Under the pieces are notes generated by a model, which had not been told where the DNA came from, did not search any database, and was given only the letters and a program-made list of their open reading frames with translations. Shown here in pieces: positions 8,532-17,278 of a DNA stretch of 55,958 nt (within the stretch, counting starts at the first letter, position 1; every line of letters starts with the position of its first letter). The position numbers and the translations under genes were made by a program. The DNA comes from a virus, in IMG/VR virus record IMGVR_UViG_3300014720_000044, positions 1 to 55,958 of that record. The stretch is one strand, 5' to 3'.

Positions 8532-9321
8532 GATACAAAAAAGAGCAAATACTAGAACTGCTTCTTCAGAAGGAGTAATAGAATTTATAAATTTAGATAG
8601 GGTTGTAGAAGGTGAAATGTCTGGCAAACCAGACTATATTACACCAGCAAAGATAACTTTGCCAGAGTGGTATAGAAAACTTCCTATTACAGATAAATTA
8701 TTTGAAAAAGATAAGATTGAAGATCTTACTGCAAAAAGATGTATACCTATATTAGATGCCATGACTACTGGCTATCATATGGTAACTACTTCAGATTATT
8801 ATTTTAATTATGATAAAGAAAAAGAAGAGGGTAGTTTTTCTGGCAGGGAAGATATAATTTCTCAAAAGCCAATAAGTATGCATCCTCTATCTCAATTATC
8901 TACTGCAAAACTATCTCCAGAGTTTATTGAATATGCTTATAAATGGGGAAACACATGGACAATAAAGACTCCTCCAGGATATAGTTGCATTTTTACAAAT
9001 CCTCTTAATGGATTTGAAAGTCCATTTTATACTCTCGATGGCGTAGTCGATACTGATACTTATTTTCAGCCAATCTTATTCCCGTTTTTAATGAAGAAGG
9101 GATTTGAAGGACTTATTCCAGCAGGAACTCCAATAGTCCAGATAATACCTTTTAAGAGAGATGACTGGACTATGAAAATTAATAATAATTTTTCTCAAGA
9201 TTTATTTGATACATACTCTTCAGAAAAGAATTTATACGAAAGTCAAAGATACGATAAAGAAAAGAAACCACTTGGCGGTATGTATAAAAGAGATTATCGT
9301 GTCAAAAAGAAGTATATTTAA
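8515..9321 (+). CDS. Unknown protein, paralog B of tandem pair
   Basis: A 268-residue paralog of the upstream gene. I place the start at the ATG at 8515 because GGGAG at 8500-8504 lies ten bases upstream and similarity to the paralog begins soon after; an in-frame ATG at 8428 would overlap the upstream gene by 104 bases. The shared blocks are CIPILDAMTTGY, GYSCIFTNPLNGFESPFYTLDGVVDTD and PFLMKKGFEGLIPAGTPIVQIIPFKRDDW. The C-terminus is basic (YKRDYRVKKKYI). The stretches between conserved blocks have diverged strongly, so the duplication is old. Function is unknown. Confidence 0.6.
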   Translation: MIWKNKIQKRANTRTASSEGVIEFINLDRVVEGEMSGKPDYITPAKITLPEWYRKLPITDKLFEKDKIEDLTAKRCIPILDAMTTGYHMVTTSDYYFNYDKEKEEGSFSGREDIISQKPISMHPLSQLSTAKLSPEFIEYAYKWGNTWTIKTPPGYSCIFTNPLNGFESPFYTLDGVVDTDTYFQPILFPFLMKKGFEGLIPAGTPIVQIIPFKRDDWTMKINNNFSQDLFDTYSSEKNLYESQRYDKEKKPLGGMYKRDYRVKKKYI

Positions 9322-9346
9322 ATAACTATAAACTTATACTTTAGAT

Positions 9347-9371
9347 AGAGTTTTGCTTTTTTGAAAACTCT
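9347..9371 (+). terminator. Hairpin between fibre module and nrdJ
   Basis: AGAGTTTT (9347-9354) and AAAACTCT (9364-9371) form an 8-bp stem around a T-rich loop. There is no T-tract after the stem, so it may be a weak terminator in the + sense or a regulatory hairpin. Its right arm touches the extended -10 element that follows. Confidence 0.35.
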
Positions 9372-9379
9372 GCTATACT
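9371..9379 (+). promoter_or_regulatory. Extended -10 promoter of nrdJ (TGCTATACT)
   Basis: TATACT at 9374-9379 carries the TGn extension. A TTGCTT at 9353-9358 could be a -35 with a short 15-base spacer. The predicted leader is about 25 bases and contains AAGGAG just before the ATG at 9413. Confidence 0.5.
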
Positions 9380-9412
9380 TAGTCAATCGTCGTTTTTAAA
9401 AAGGAGAAACAC

Positions 9413-11443
9413 ATGTCAGATTTTTTTAGTTTTCGTTTGCCACAAGAGTTTGTAAATGATTATAAATCAAAGCCATCACCATTTGGTTTTGCAGACGCTG
9501 GTGGAAATTCATTAGGAGAGATTACGTTTATCCGTACCTACTCTCGTATTAAAGAGGATGGGACTAAAGAAAGATGGTATGAGGTATGTCGTAGAGTAAT
9601 CGAAGGCATGTATTCAGTGCAAAAGAATCATGCTAAAGAAAATAGACTACCTTGGAACGACTACAAAGCGCAGAAGTCAGCACAAGAAGCCTTTGATCGT
9701 ATGTTTAATTTGAAATGGACTCCTCCAGGCCGTGGAATGTGGGCTTTTGGCACTCCCTTAACTATGGAGAAAAGAAATTCTGCAGCATTACAAAATTGCG
9801 CCATGGTCTCTACAAAAGATATAGATCGTAATGATCCAGGTGCACTATTTGCATGGGTTATGGATGCTTTGATGATGGGTGTTGGAGTAGGCTTTGACAC
9901 GGTAGGGGCAGAAAAGAAAATGTCAATTTATAGTCCTACAGAACCAACAGTAACATATGAAATACCAGATACCCGTGAGGGTTGGGTAGAATCTATAAGA
10001 TTACTTTTAAATTCATTTTTAAGACCAAATCAGAACATTCAGGAGTTTAACTACGACCTTATTCGCCCCCTAGGAGCGCCTATAAAGGGCTTTGGAGGCA
10101 CAGCAAGCGGTCCTGCACCACTTATACAGTTGCATAAACAGATAAGGTCTGTAATCGGCGGTAGGGCTGGAGAGACTCTAGACTCTAGAGCCATAGTTGA
10201 TATTGTTAATCTAATTGGTACCTGCGTAGTAGCAGGAAATGTTAGAAGGTCTGCTACCTTGGCTTTGGGTGCAGCAGAAGATCAAGATTTTATGAATTTA
10301 AAAAATTCTGAGATATTTCCAGACCGCAACTCCTTTGATCCAGAAAATCCAGGGTGGGCATGGATGTCTAACAACTCCATTTCTGCGACGGTAGGTACAA
10401 GATACGAAGACTATACAGATCTAATCATTAATAACGGAGAGCCTGGTTTTATATGGCTTGATGTTGCAAGAAATTACGGGCGCTTAAAAGATCCCGCTGA
10501 TGGAAAAGATTACAGAGTCATGGGCTTTAATCCTTGTGCAGAACAACATCTTGAATCATATGAATTATGTACATTAGTTGAAGTTCATTTAAATCGTCAT
10601 GAGTCAAAAGAAGATTTCTTGCGAACATTGAAGTTTGCATATCTATATGGCAAGACCGTTACACTTGTTCCTACTCATTGGCAACAGACAAATGGCATTA
10701 TGCAACGTAACCGCCGTATTGGAACATCTCTAACGGGTATTGCTTCATTCTCAGACACACACGGCTTGCCTGTTGTGCGTCAATGGATGGACGAAGGATA
10801 TGAGACTATTCGTAAATATGATCATGCATATTCAGAATGGTTATGCGTTCGTGATTCCATTAGAGTCACAACTATTAAGCCGTCAGGGTCTGTATCAATT
10901 CTTTCAGGCGCAACTCCAGGAGTTCACTGGGCACCAGGAGGAGATTACTTCTTGAGAGCAATTAGGTTTGGAAATACTGACCCAATGTTGCATTTATTCA
11001 AGGCTGCTGGATATAAGATTGAGGCTGACCTTGTTTCTGCAAATACTAGCGTCGTATATTTCCCAGTTCATTCTGGACATCCACGCTCTGAAAAAGATGT
11101 TACATTGTTTGAGAAGATTGCGCTTGCTGCTACTGCTCAGAAATATTGGTCTGATAATGGCGTGTCTGTAACGCTTTCATTTGACAAAGAAACTGAGGCA
11201 AATCATATTGCGCCTGCGCTTCACATGTATGAGGGACAACTAAAGGCTGTTTCATTTTTGCCGATGGGAAATACAGTTTACCCACAGCAGCCATATACCC
11301 AAATTACAAAAGATGAATACGAGTCATATATTGGCAAGATCAAAAAGATCGATTGGTCTGCTATTTACGACGGTGTAGAAAATCTTGAGGCTCAGGGAGA
11401 GGCTTATTGCACTACAGATTCATGCGAAATAAAAATCTCGTAG
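9413..11443 (+). CDS. nrdJ: Adenosylcobalamin-dependent (class II) ribonucleoside reductase
   Basis: A 676-residue monomeric class II enzyme that reduces ribonucleotides to deoxyribonucleotides using coenzyme B12. The NPCAE motif (N373, C375, E377) matches the radical-site Asn-Cys-Glu triad. C386, eleven residues on, and C129 (in NCAMVS) match the redox-active pair. The C-terminal C666-x4-C671 matches the swinging-arm thiols of the Lactobacillus-type enzyme. MGVGVGFDTVG and KPSGSVSILSGATPGVHW are family blocks. Length is slightly below the usual 720-740 residues. It needs no partner subunit, so one gene gives the phage its own dNTP supply, provided the host makes or imports cobalamin. It has AAGGAG at the start and its own promoter. 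Confidence 0.95.
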   Translation: MSDFFSFRLPQEFVNDYKSKPSPFGFADAGGNSLGEITFIRTYSRIKEDGTKERWYEVCRRVIEGMYSVQKNHAKENRLPWNDYKAQKSAQEAFDRMFNLKWTPPGRGMWAFGTPLTMEKRNSAALQNCAMVSTKDIDRNDPGALFAWVMDALMMGVGVGFDTVGAEKKMSIYSPTEPTVTYEIPDTREGWVESIRLLLNSFLRPNQNIQEFNYDLIRPLGAPIKGFGGTASGPAPLIQLHKQIRSVIGGRAGETLDSRAIVDIVNLIGTCVVAGNVRRSATLALGAAEDQDFMNLKNSEIFPDRNSFDPENPGWAWMSNNSISATVGTRYEDYTDLIINNGEPGFIWLDVARNYGRLKDPADGKDYRVMGFNPCAEQHLESYELCTLVEVHLNRHESKEDFLRTLKFAYLYGKTVTLVPTHWQQTNGIMQRNRRIGTSLTGIASFSDTHGLPVVRQWMDEGYETIRKYDHAYSEWLCVRDSIRVTTIKPSGSVSILSGATPGVHWAPGGDYFLRAIRFGNTDPMLHLFKAAGYKIEADLVSANTSVVYFPVHSGHPRSEKDVTLFEKIALAATAQKYWSDNGVSVTLSFDKETEANHIAPALHMYEGQLKAVSFLPMGNTVYPQQPYTQITKDEYESYIGKIKKIDWSAIYDGVENLEAQGEAYCTTDSCEIKIS

Positions 11444-11445
11444 TA

Positions 11446-11454
11446 TGATAAAAT
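11446..11454 (+). promoter_or_regulatory. Extended -10 box (TGATAAAAT), near-leaderless
   Basis: TAAAAT at 11449-11454 with a TGn extension ends nine bases before the ATG at 11464. There is no Shine-Dalgarno sequence in the 20-base gap. The predicted transcript would begin a few bases from the start codon. Confidence 0.4.
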
Positions 11455-11463
11455 AGACTCATA

Positions 11464-14400
11464 ATGTCTAGTCCATCAAATCTATACGCCGAAAACATAT
11501 TCGCAGAGCATCCTCAAATATTGTGGGCACTCGATGATAAAGCAGACTATGTTTCTTTAATTCCTGATGCAAACAGAGATACTCTTACTTGGACAATAGA
11601 TGGTGGCACCTCTCAATTAACCGAAGATTTTGTTGATGCGCCATTTCCAGATAGTGTTATTAACAAGATTACAGTTTCATCTGTTACATCAGAATTTTTT
11701 TCGGTAAGCCTAATAAGCCCAACAATAGTAAATCTTAATCAGTTAAACGAAACACTGAAGACATTTTCTATTGGTTCTTATTTTTATACAACAAGTCCAT
11801 ACGCATTGAGCGTTGAGATTGGCTATAGGTATTATGATTCAGCATTAGAAGAATATGTAGATGTATTAAAATCTTATGAAGCATCCATAAAAGATAAATG
11901 GTTCTTTATATCAGAAACATTCAGCCCAGAAGAAGAAAACTCTACCATACAATTACTGATAAAATTTAATTTCTTGGGTCAGTCTTCAACATTATCAGAT
12001 TATGATTTTTATATTAATGGAATAAGTATTGGACAATGGGCGGAAGAGTTTCAGTCAACATCATTAGGAGTTGATACTATTGACTTGCCTTCAAGTGTAG
12101 ATTTATCAATTAACCTTACAGACGATAAAGTAATTGAAGCAGATGCATACGGATTATCAGTTAGCCCTGGATATTATTTTGTTAATAAAAACTCTCTTGT
12201 TGCTAAAAATTTTGGAGTTTCTTTAGTTTTTGGATCTCAGAACGTTACAAAGATTTATAATAATCAGGGCAAGCCATCCATCATAGTTCCATCATTAGGT
12301 ATGATGTCTGAAAGCGGAAGATATAAAGAGTTTACTTTAGAGTTTTGGATTAGAGCAAATAATTCCTCATCCGAACCTAAAAGAATTATTGGGCCAATAG
12401 GGTCTTCTGACGGTATATATTTTGATGGCCCATTTTTAATATTAAAGATAGATAATAATTATGGATCTTATTACATAGGACAATGGGAAAGACCAATGCT
12501 TATAGATTGGCGATATGCCAACAACATGTCTTCGGTTTTAATTAATGGAGAAGAAGTAATATCTATTAATTTTAATAGCGAACTATTGTCATTACAAAGC
12601 GATAAATCTGCTACTCTAAAAGATAAAAACTGGATAGGGTTTTATGCATATCAGAATATAGAGCCTATAGAAATAGATTGTGTTGCTATATATCCATACA
12701 TGGTTCCATCTTTAGTAGCAAAAAGAAGGTTTGTATTTGGTCAAGGAGTTCAATTCCCAGAAAACTTAAATGCATCATATGGTGGAAGTTCTGTTGTTTT
12801 TGACTACCCTTTTGCAGACTATACAAAAAATTATTCATATCCCAATCTAGGTTCATGGACTCAAGCATCTCTAGATAATGTGATAGAAGAAAACGGATAT
12901 TTAACAATTCCGAATGTTCAATCTCCTGCAATAGTTACTAATAGTTTAACTAAAAAACAATCAGAAATGCTTGAAGATTGTAATGCTATAAACAATCCAG
13001 TTCTTGATCCAGACCTATTTTTAAGATTAAAGCCAAACTCTACTTGGAATAGCACTGACTCTTACTTATACTTTGACACCTTTTCTTTGATTAATCAAGG
13101 AACATCTGCGTTCTATGGCTTGTTTAAAAAAGACGCTGGCTTTTCTGGAACTCAAGTTTTAATGAGACTTGAAGATCAAAATTCTAATTATTTTTCTATA
13201 GAATGTGTCAATAATGATGTTAATTATATTTTAAAGTATGGAGAAAATGCTCCAGAAATTATATATCAATCAGTCGGAGTTCCAAATGAAAAAACATTCC
13301 CAGTTGGAATTATTACAAATACTTTTAAGAATTATTATGGAGAGAATGTTGCTCAATTTTTTGCTAATGAATCTTTGCTTAAGATGTATGTAGGTGGAAC
13401 GAAAGATTTTGAAAAAACATTTACTGGTAAAATTTATAAAGTTGCTTTATGCTCAGAAAAAAATATGTATGAAATACAGTCAGTATTCAATGTACTTGGA
13501 GTCCCAAAAGATTATGAAAACATATTTAATCTATACGGTCCAGGAATAGACTACGACGGCGGGGAGTATGATAGAGAGTTCTGGGATTATTATATTGGAC
13601 AGACACAGTCTAATGAAGATGAACTAGATTTAATTTCTCCTACTTTAGAAAACTTTTCGTTCTGTCCTTCATGCTTTATAGAAATAAAGTTAAAAGACCA
13701 CGATCCTAGTTTAGGTATAACCCCTAAAAAATATTTTGATAGTTTTTATATAGATGCTTCTGTTCGTGGGTCATGGAAAGACTATATTCCGCTTTCTTAT
13801 TTTGGACAATATGTATCTGATGAATACGACAATAAAGTGTTTGATCTTGATTTTATTCAGTTTAACATTAACTATCCAGCACCAACTAAATTTAAAGAAA
13901 CAGAAACAATAGATGCAGATGGATGGACATATGAAGAATTAAGTGCCAGTTATTCTTATCCAGAACAGAGAACCTATGAATCTTTAGATAATTATTTATT
14001 TACTGGTTATATCAATTATGAAGATCTGGCAGAAAAATCTGTAAAGACATATTCGTATGATACTTCAGATGCCATTGTTAAAACATATATTACTTTTGAG
14101 TATTTAGAGCAGGGGGCCAATGCGGTAGACTCATACTTTGTTAATACTGAAAGTGTTCCTAAAAATGGAGTTGTTGAGCCAGGATCAAATTGGATAAACA
14201 CTAAATATGAGGTTGTAGATAATGTTATTATTTATCCACCTAACGGCATAGATTTTAACGATCTTGCTATTAGAATTCACATTGAGTTTAATGTTGACGG
14301 AATAAATTATCATCCTATTCAAATTAAAAATTTAGAGTTAGCGTCTCAAGCATTCAATTACGTTGGAACAAATAGCATAGGCACAAGGTTTGGTACAAAT

Positions 14401-15234
14401 GTTTATCCTTATTCAACAAACGGATATTATTTTAATTATAAATCCAAGAATCCGTTTTTGATCTATAAAGGATCTTCGCCTTATTTATATTTAACTAGAC
14501 ATTCTGGAATTGAGATAAGAGGAGACTATGATCCTATTATAAATAGAGGAATAGCAGTTCCAGTTAATTTGAATCAATCAGAAGATTATGAAGTAATGGC
14601 TATGCAAAGTTTAATTAGGTTTAATGGAGACTTTTTCCCTTATGCTCCAACTAAACTAATGCAAATAAATTCAAAAAATAAAGTGATAAAACTTTACATG
14701 GTTCCAAACCACCCTACTGGAAAAAGAGCAAAAATTTATGCTATAGATGGAAACAGCGGAGAACTGTATGACGGAATATCTTTTTATATCAATGGAAAAA
14801 TTGTAAAAGATCCAGTAATTAATATTAATGAATGGGCAATGCTTGGAATGGGCTTCGGCACAATTCTAGACTTCAAATCATACTCTGGATCAATTATGAT
14901 AAATGGCCCTATCATTTTTAATAGCCTTTCTTTCTACCAAACAACCAACCTTAAAGAAATCCAAAAGGTAGAGAATAGACCCTGGGCACGTGTCAAGTTC
15001 TCGGCTGAGGGTACATTTGAATGGGATTATTGGAGCAACTTCTTCTTGTGGCAGGGCATGCTAATACAGTCTTCTTCAAGTTACTATGGAGTAAATCCAG
15101 AAAATGTATACAAAGCCTATACTGGTACAAATAAGATTATAGTTGGTGACGATGCTACTTTTAGTATTCAAGAGTATGAATATTCTATATTTAAGGATGT
15201 TAAATGGCAGTCCACAATCTCAGATGCCGTATAG
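11464..15234 (+). CDS. Large tail protein with LamG-like domain
   Basis: A 1256-residue beta-rich protein with no enzyme motif visible. Residues about 270-420 (YKEFTLEFWIRANNSSSEPKRIIG, SVLINGEEVISINF, NWIGFYAYQNIEPIEIDCVAIYP) have the rhythm of a LamG or concanavalin-like domain. A second similar unit lies near residues 520-690 (SAFYGLFKKDAG, FFANESLLKMYVGGT). A third is likely at the C-terminus (GKRAKIYAIDG, YDGISFYINGKIV). Such multi-jelly-roll proteins are usual in tail tips and baseplates. The nearby gene at 33635 shares the style. There is no Shine-Dalgarno sequence; a -10-like box lies directly upstream, so the message may be leaderless. It sits between nrdJ and the portal, away from the other tail-tip genes. 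Confidence 0.7.
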   Translation: MSSPSNLYAENIFAEHPQILWALDDKADYVSLIPDANRDTLTWTIDGGTSQLTEDFVDAPFPDSVINKITVSSVTSEFFSVSLISPTIVNLNQLNETLKTFSIGSYFYTTSPYALSVEIGYRYYDSALEEYVDVLKSYEASIKDKWFFISETFSPEEENSTIQLLIKFNFLGQSSTLSDYDFYINGISIGQWAEEFQSTSLGVDTIDLPSSVDLSINLTDDKVIEADAYGLSVSPGYYFVNKNSLVAKNFGVSLVFGSQNVTKIYNNQGKPSIIVPSLGMMSESGRYKEFTLEFWIRANNSSSEPKRIIGPIGSSDGIYFDGPFLILKIDNNYGSYYIGQWERPMLIDWRYANNMSSVLINGEEVISINFNSELLSLQSDKSATLKDKNWIGFYAYQNIEPIEIDCVAIYPYMVPSLVAKRRFVFGQGVQFPENLNASYGGSSVVFDYPFADYTKNYSYPNLGSWTQASLDNVIEENGYLTIPNVQSPAIVTNSLTKKQSEMLEDCNAINNPVLDPDLFLRLKPNSTWNSTDSYLYFDTFSLINQGTSAFYGLFKKDAGFSGTQVLMRLEDQNSNYFSIECVNNDVNYILKYGENAPEIIYQSVGVPNEKTFPVGIITNTFKNYYGENVAQFFANESLLKMYVGGTKDFEKTFTGKIYKVALCSEKNMYEIQSVFNVLGVPKDYENIFNLYGPGIDYDGGEYDREFWDYYIGQTQSNEDELDLISPTLENFSFCPSCFIEIKLKDHDPSLGITPKKYFDSFYIDASVRGSWKDYIPLSYFGQYVSDEYDNKVFDLDFIQFNINYPAPTKFKETETIDADGWTYEELSASYSYPEQRTYESLDNYLFTGYINYEDLAEKSVKTYSYDTSDAIVKTYITFEYLEQGANAVDSYFVNTESVPKNGVVEPGSNWINTKYEVVDNVIIYPPNGIDFNDLAIRIHIEFNVDGINYHPIQIKNLELASQAFNYVGTNSIGTRFGTNVYPYSTNGYYFNYKSKNPFLIYKGSSPYLYLTRHSGIEIRGDYDPIINRGIAVPVNLNQSEDYEVMAMQSLIRFNGDFFPYAPTKLMQINSKNKVIKLYMVPNHPTGKRAKIYAIDGNSGELYDGISFYINGKIVKDPVININEWAMLGMGFGTILDFKSYSGSIMINGPIIFNSLSFYQTTNLKEIQKVENRPWARVKFSAEGTFEWDYWSNFFLWQGMLIQSSSSYYGVNPENVYKAYTGTNKIIVGDDATFSIQEYEYSIFKDVKWQSTISDAV

Positions 15235-15236
15235 TA

Positions 15237-15245
15237 TGGTATACT
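15237..15245 (+). promoter_or_regulatory. Extended -10 promoter, leaderless (TGGTATACT)
   Basis: TATACT at 15240-15245 with TGG directly upstream starts seven bases after the previous stop codon begins and ends seven bases before the ATG at 15253. That is the expected distance for transcription to begin at the A of the start codon. No -35 is visible and no Shine-Dalgarno sequence is present. Confidence 0.6.
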
Positions 15246-15252
15246 TGTGGTT

Positions 15253-15621
15253 ATGAAACATCAAAATCCAAACAAACTCGGTAAGTCTAAGTTAAAAGTA
15301 ATAGATAAAAACTATGACTGGGGTATCTATGTTTGGAAAAAGGCTAATGGAAAATGGTTTACAGATGGCCAGGGAAATGTTTTAAATATACCTTCCATGA
15401 AGGGTGATATTTCCAAAATAGCAGAATTAAAGAAAGCAGCAGCATATTATGGACAGCCAGAGGGAGAGGCCGTATTTTTCCCAGGTCTAAGCAGAATCTC
15501 TGACGAAGAATACGCAGAGCAAAAGCAAAGAATGGCAGAAGGCTTAATCCCAAATCTTAATGACCTTGGCGCAGTACATGCTGCACAGCAAACTATTAAG
15601 CGATATGGAGCAGACGACTAA
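15253..15621 (+). CDS. Conserved protein upstream of portal
   Basis: A 122-residue hypothetical protein. The start is put at the ATG at 15253; a GTG at 15247 is also in frame but lies only two bases from the -10 box and so could not be in the transcript. The sequence (KLKVIDKNYDWGIYVWKKANGKWF, LNIPSMKGDI, AYYGQPEGEAVFFPGLSRISDEEY, GLIPNLNDLGAV) is of a kind often found just before portal genes in actinobacterial phages. Its stop overlaps the portal start by one base (TAATG), so the two are probably translationally coupled. Its role is unknown, perhaps in head morphogenesis. Confidence 0.7.
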   Translation: MKHQNPNKLGKSKLKVIDKNYDWGIYVWKKANGKWFTDGQGNVLNIPSMKGDISKIAELKKAAAYYGQPEGEAVFFPGLSRISDEEYAEQKQRMAEGLIPNLNDLGAVHAAQQTIKRYGADD

Positions 15622-17213
15622 TGTCAGAAGATTTTGAATATATAATCGGAGCAAGAATCGATGAGCCATCGCAGCAGATAGATGACTTTAAATCATTAGA
15701 TCCATTTAATAAAACATGGGAAGATTTAAAAAATTTATCTGGCTTAGATAATAATTTTAAACGTCGTGCTGCAAGAATGTCTAAGGCTAACGATTCAACG
15801 CAACAATATCTAGATAGTGCACTTACTGATAGTATGGGTATAAGTGGATCTAAGTCAAAGGCTATCAATCCTGGCACAGTATTTAGAAATGGATACGGAC
15901 TCTTTGATGTTATTACTCCACCATGGAATCTATACCAACTTGCCAATTACTATGATACATCATTTGCTAACCATGCTGCTATTGACGCAAAGGTTCAAAA
16001 TATAGTTGGATTGGGTTATGATTTTGAGGTTTCTCCAAAGACTATGCTTCGTCTTGAGTCAACAATGGAAGATGATCAATTGTCAAGAGCAAGAAATAGA
16101 ATTGAACGAGCCAAGATAGAACTTCATGAGTGGCTTGAATCTTTAAACAATGACGATTCATTTACTACTACTATGATGAAGGTTTATACAGATGTTCAAG
16201 CAACAGGAAATGCATATCTAGAAGTAGGCAGAACTATTCGTGGAGAGATTGGATATATTGGACATATTCCATCTACGACTATGCGTGTTCGTCGTTTACG
16301 AGATGGCTTTGTTCAAATAATTGGACATAAGGTAGTATACTTCAGAAATTTTGGAGCAAAAAATCCTAATCCAGTTACAGCAGATGCAAGACCAAATGAA
16401 ATTATACACTTTAAAGAGTACTCACCGTTAAATACTTTTTATGGTGTTCCAGATATAATGTCGGCTATAAACTCGCTCCATGGAGACCAGTTGGCGTCGC
16501 AATATAACATTGACTACTTTAGTAATAAAGCAGTTCCTCGTTATGTTGTGACGCTAAAGGGTGCTAAGTTGTCGGCTGATGCTGAAGACAAGATGTTTAG
16601 ATTTTTGCAAACGGGACTTAAAGGACAATCGCATAGAACACTTTATATTCCTCTACCAGGAGACAATGATAACAATAAGGTAGAGTTTAAGATGGAGCCC
16701 ATTGAGAATGGCGTTCAAGAGGGATCATTTGAAAAATATCGTAAACAAAATAGAGACGATATTTTAATTGCTCACCAGGTTCCATTATCTAAGTTAGGTG
16801 GAGGAGATTCTGCTGCTATTGCTTCTGCTATAGCGCAAGATCGTACATTTAAAGAACAGGTATCTCGTCCAGCACAAAAAGAATTAGAAAAAATTGTTAA
16901 TAAGATTGTTGGAGAAAAGACTGATATTTTAGTCTTAAAATTTAAAGAGTTGACGTTAACAGATGAAATTGCTCAATCTCAAATACTTGAAAGATATGTA
17001 AAAACTCAGGTAATGATGCCAAATGAGGCAAGACAGGCATTGGGTTTGCCACAAAGAGAGGGGGGGGACGAGCCTTTCCAACTTAAGCCACAGGATGCTG
17101 CTAATGAAACAGCAAATAGGCAGCGGGACTCAGAACGAGCCAACAATCAGTCTGATGGACCAGCAACCATTACTGGTAGAAATCCACAGGGCGAAGGTAG
17201 AAGGACCACATAG
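15621..17213 (+). CDS. Portal protein
   Basis: A 530-residue portal, the dodecameric ring at the head vertex through which DNA is packaged and to which the connector binds. Typical blocks are 'PPWNLYQLANYYDTSFANHAAIDAKVQNIVGLGYDF' (split over residues 95-135), the 'IIHFKEYSPLNTFYGVPDIMSAINS' region near residue 255, and 'LGGGDSAAIASAIAQDRTFKEQVSRP' near 395. This is the PBSX/HK97-type portal layout. The last 60 residues are polar and Gln/Asn/Asp-rich, as in many portals. An eight-base G run (17060-17067) lies in the C-terminal coding region, which is unusual in this AT-rich sequence. Translation is coupled to the upstream gene. Confidence 0.9.
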   Translation: MSEDFEYIIGARIDEPSQQIDDFKSLDPFNKTWEDLKNLSGLDNNFKRRAARMSKANDSTQQYLDSALTDSMGISGSKSKAINPGTVFRNGYGLFDVITPPWNLYQLANYYDTSFANHAAIDAKVQNIVGLGYDFEVSPKTMLRLESTMEDDQLSRARNRIERAKIELHEWLESLNNDDSFTTTMMKVYTDVQATGNAYLEVGRTIRGEIGYIGHIPSTTMRVRRLRDGFVQIIGHKVVYFRNFGAKNPNPVTADARPNEIIHFKEYSPLNTFYGVPDIMSAINSLHGDQLASQYNIDYFSNKAVPRYVVTLKGAKLSADAEDKMFRFLQTGLKGQSHRTLYIPLPGDNDNNKVEFKMEPIENGVQEGSFEKYRKQNRDDILIAHQVPLSKLGGGDSAAIASAIAQDRTFKEQVSRPAQKELEKIVNKIVGEKTDILVLKFKELTLTDEIAQSQILERYVKTQVMMPNEARQALGLPQREGGDEPFQLKPQDAANETANRQRDSERANNQSDGPATITGRNPQGEGRRTT

Positions 17214-17234
17214 TTTTCCACAAGTTTATCCACA
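17214..17234 (+). promoter_or_regulatory. Pair of DnaA-box-like sites
   Basis: TTTTCCACA (17214-17222) and TTATCCACA (17226-17234) lie on the same strand, 12 bases apart start to start, in the 65-bp gap before the protease gene. The second is a perfect match to the consensus TTATNCACA. They lie 30-50 bases upstream of a -10 box, so they could mark a DnaA-responsive promoter or part of an origin. Two sites alone are too few to call an origin. Confidence 0.35.
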
Positions 17235-17262
17235 AAATATTAATACTTGTGTAAAAAGGCTC

Positions 17263-17275
17263 TATAATATATACT
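17263..17275 (+). promoter_or_regulatory. Double -10 boxes before protease gene, near-leaderless
   Basis: TATAAT (17263-17268) and TATACT (17270-17275) lie just before the ATG at 17279. TTGTGT at 17247-17252 stands 17 bases before the second box, but that pair would start transcription past the ATG; the first box would start it about four bases before. There is no Shine-Dalgarno sequence. Confidence 0.4.
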
Positions 17276-17278
17276 AGT

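Noticed and set aside
15596-15946. Open frame on the - strand at the portal start
   Set aside because: Shadow of the portal gene; no ribosome site or family signal.
17023-17277. Separate gene in the shifted frame at the portal end
   Set aside because: It overlaps the portal almost fully, lacks a ribosome site and has no protein-like pattern. It matters only as a possible slippage product.
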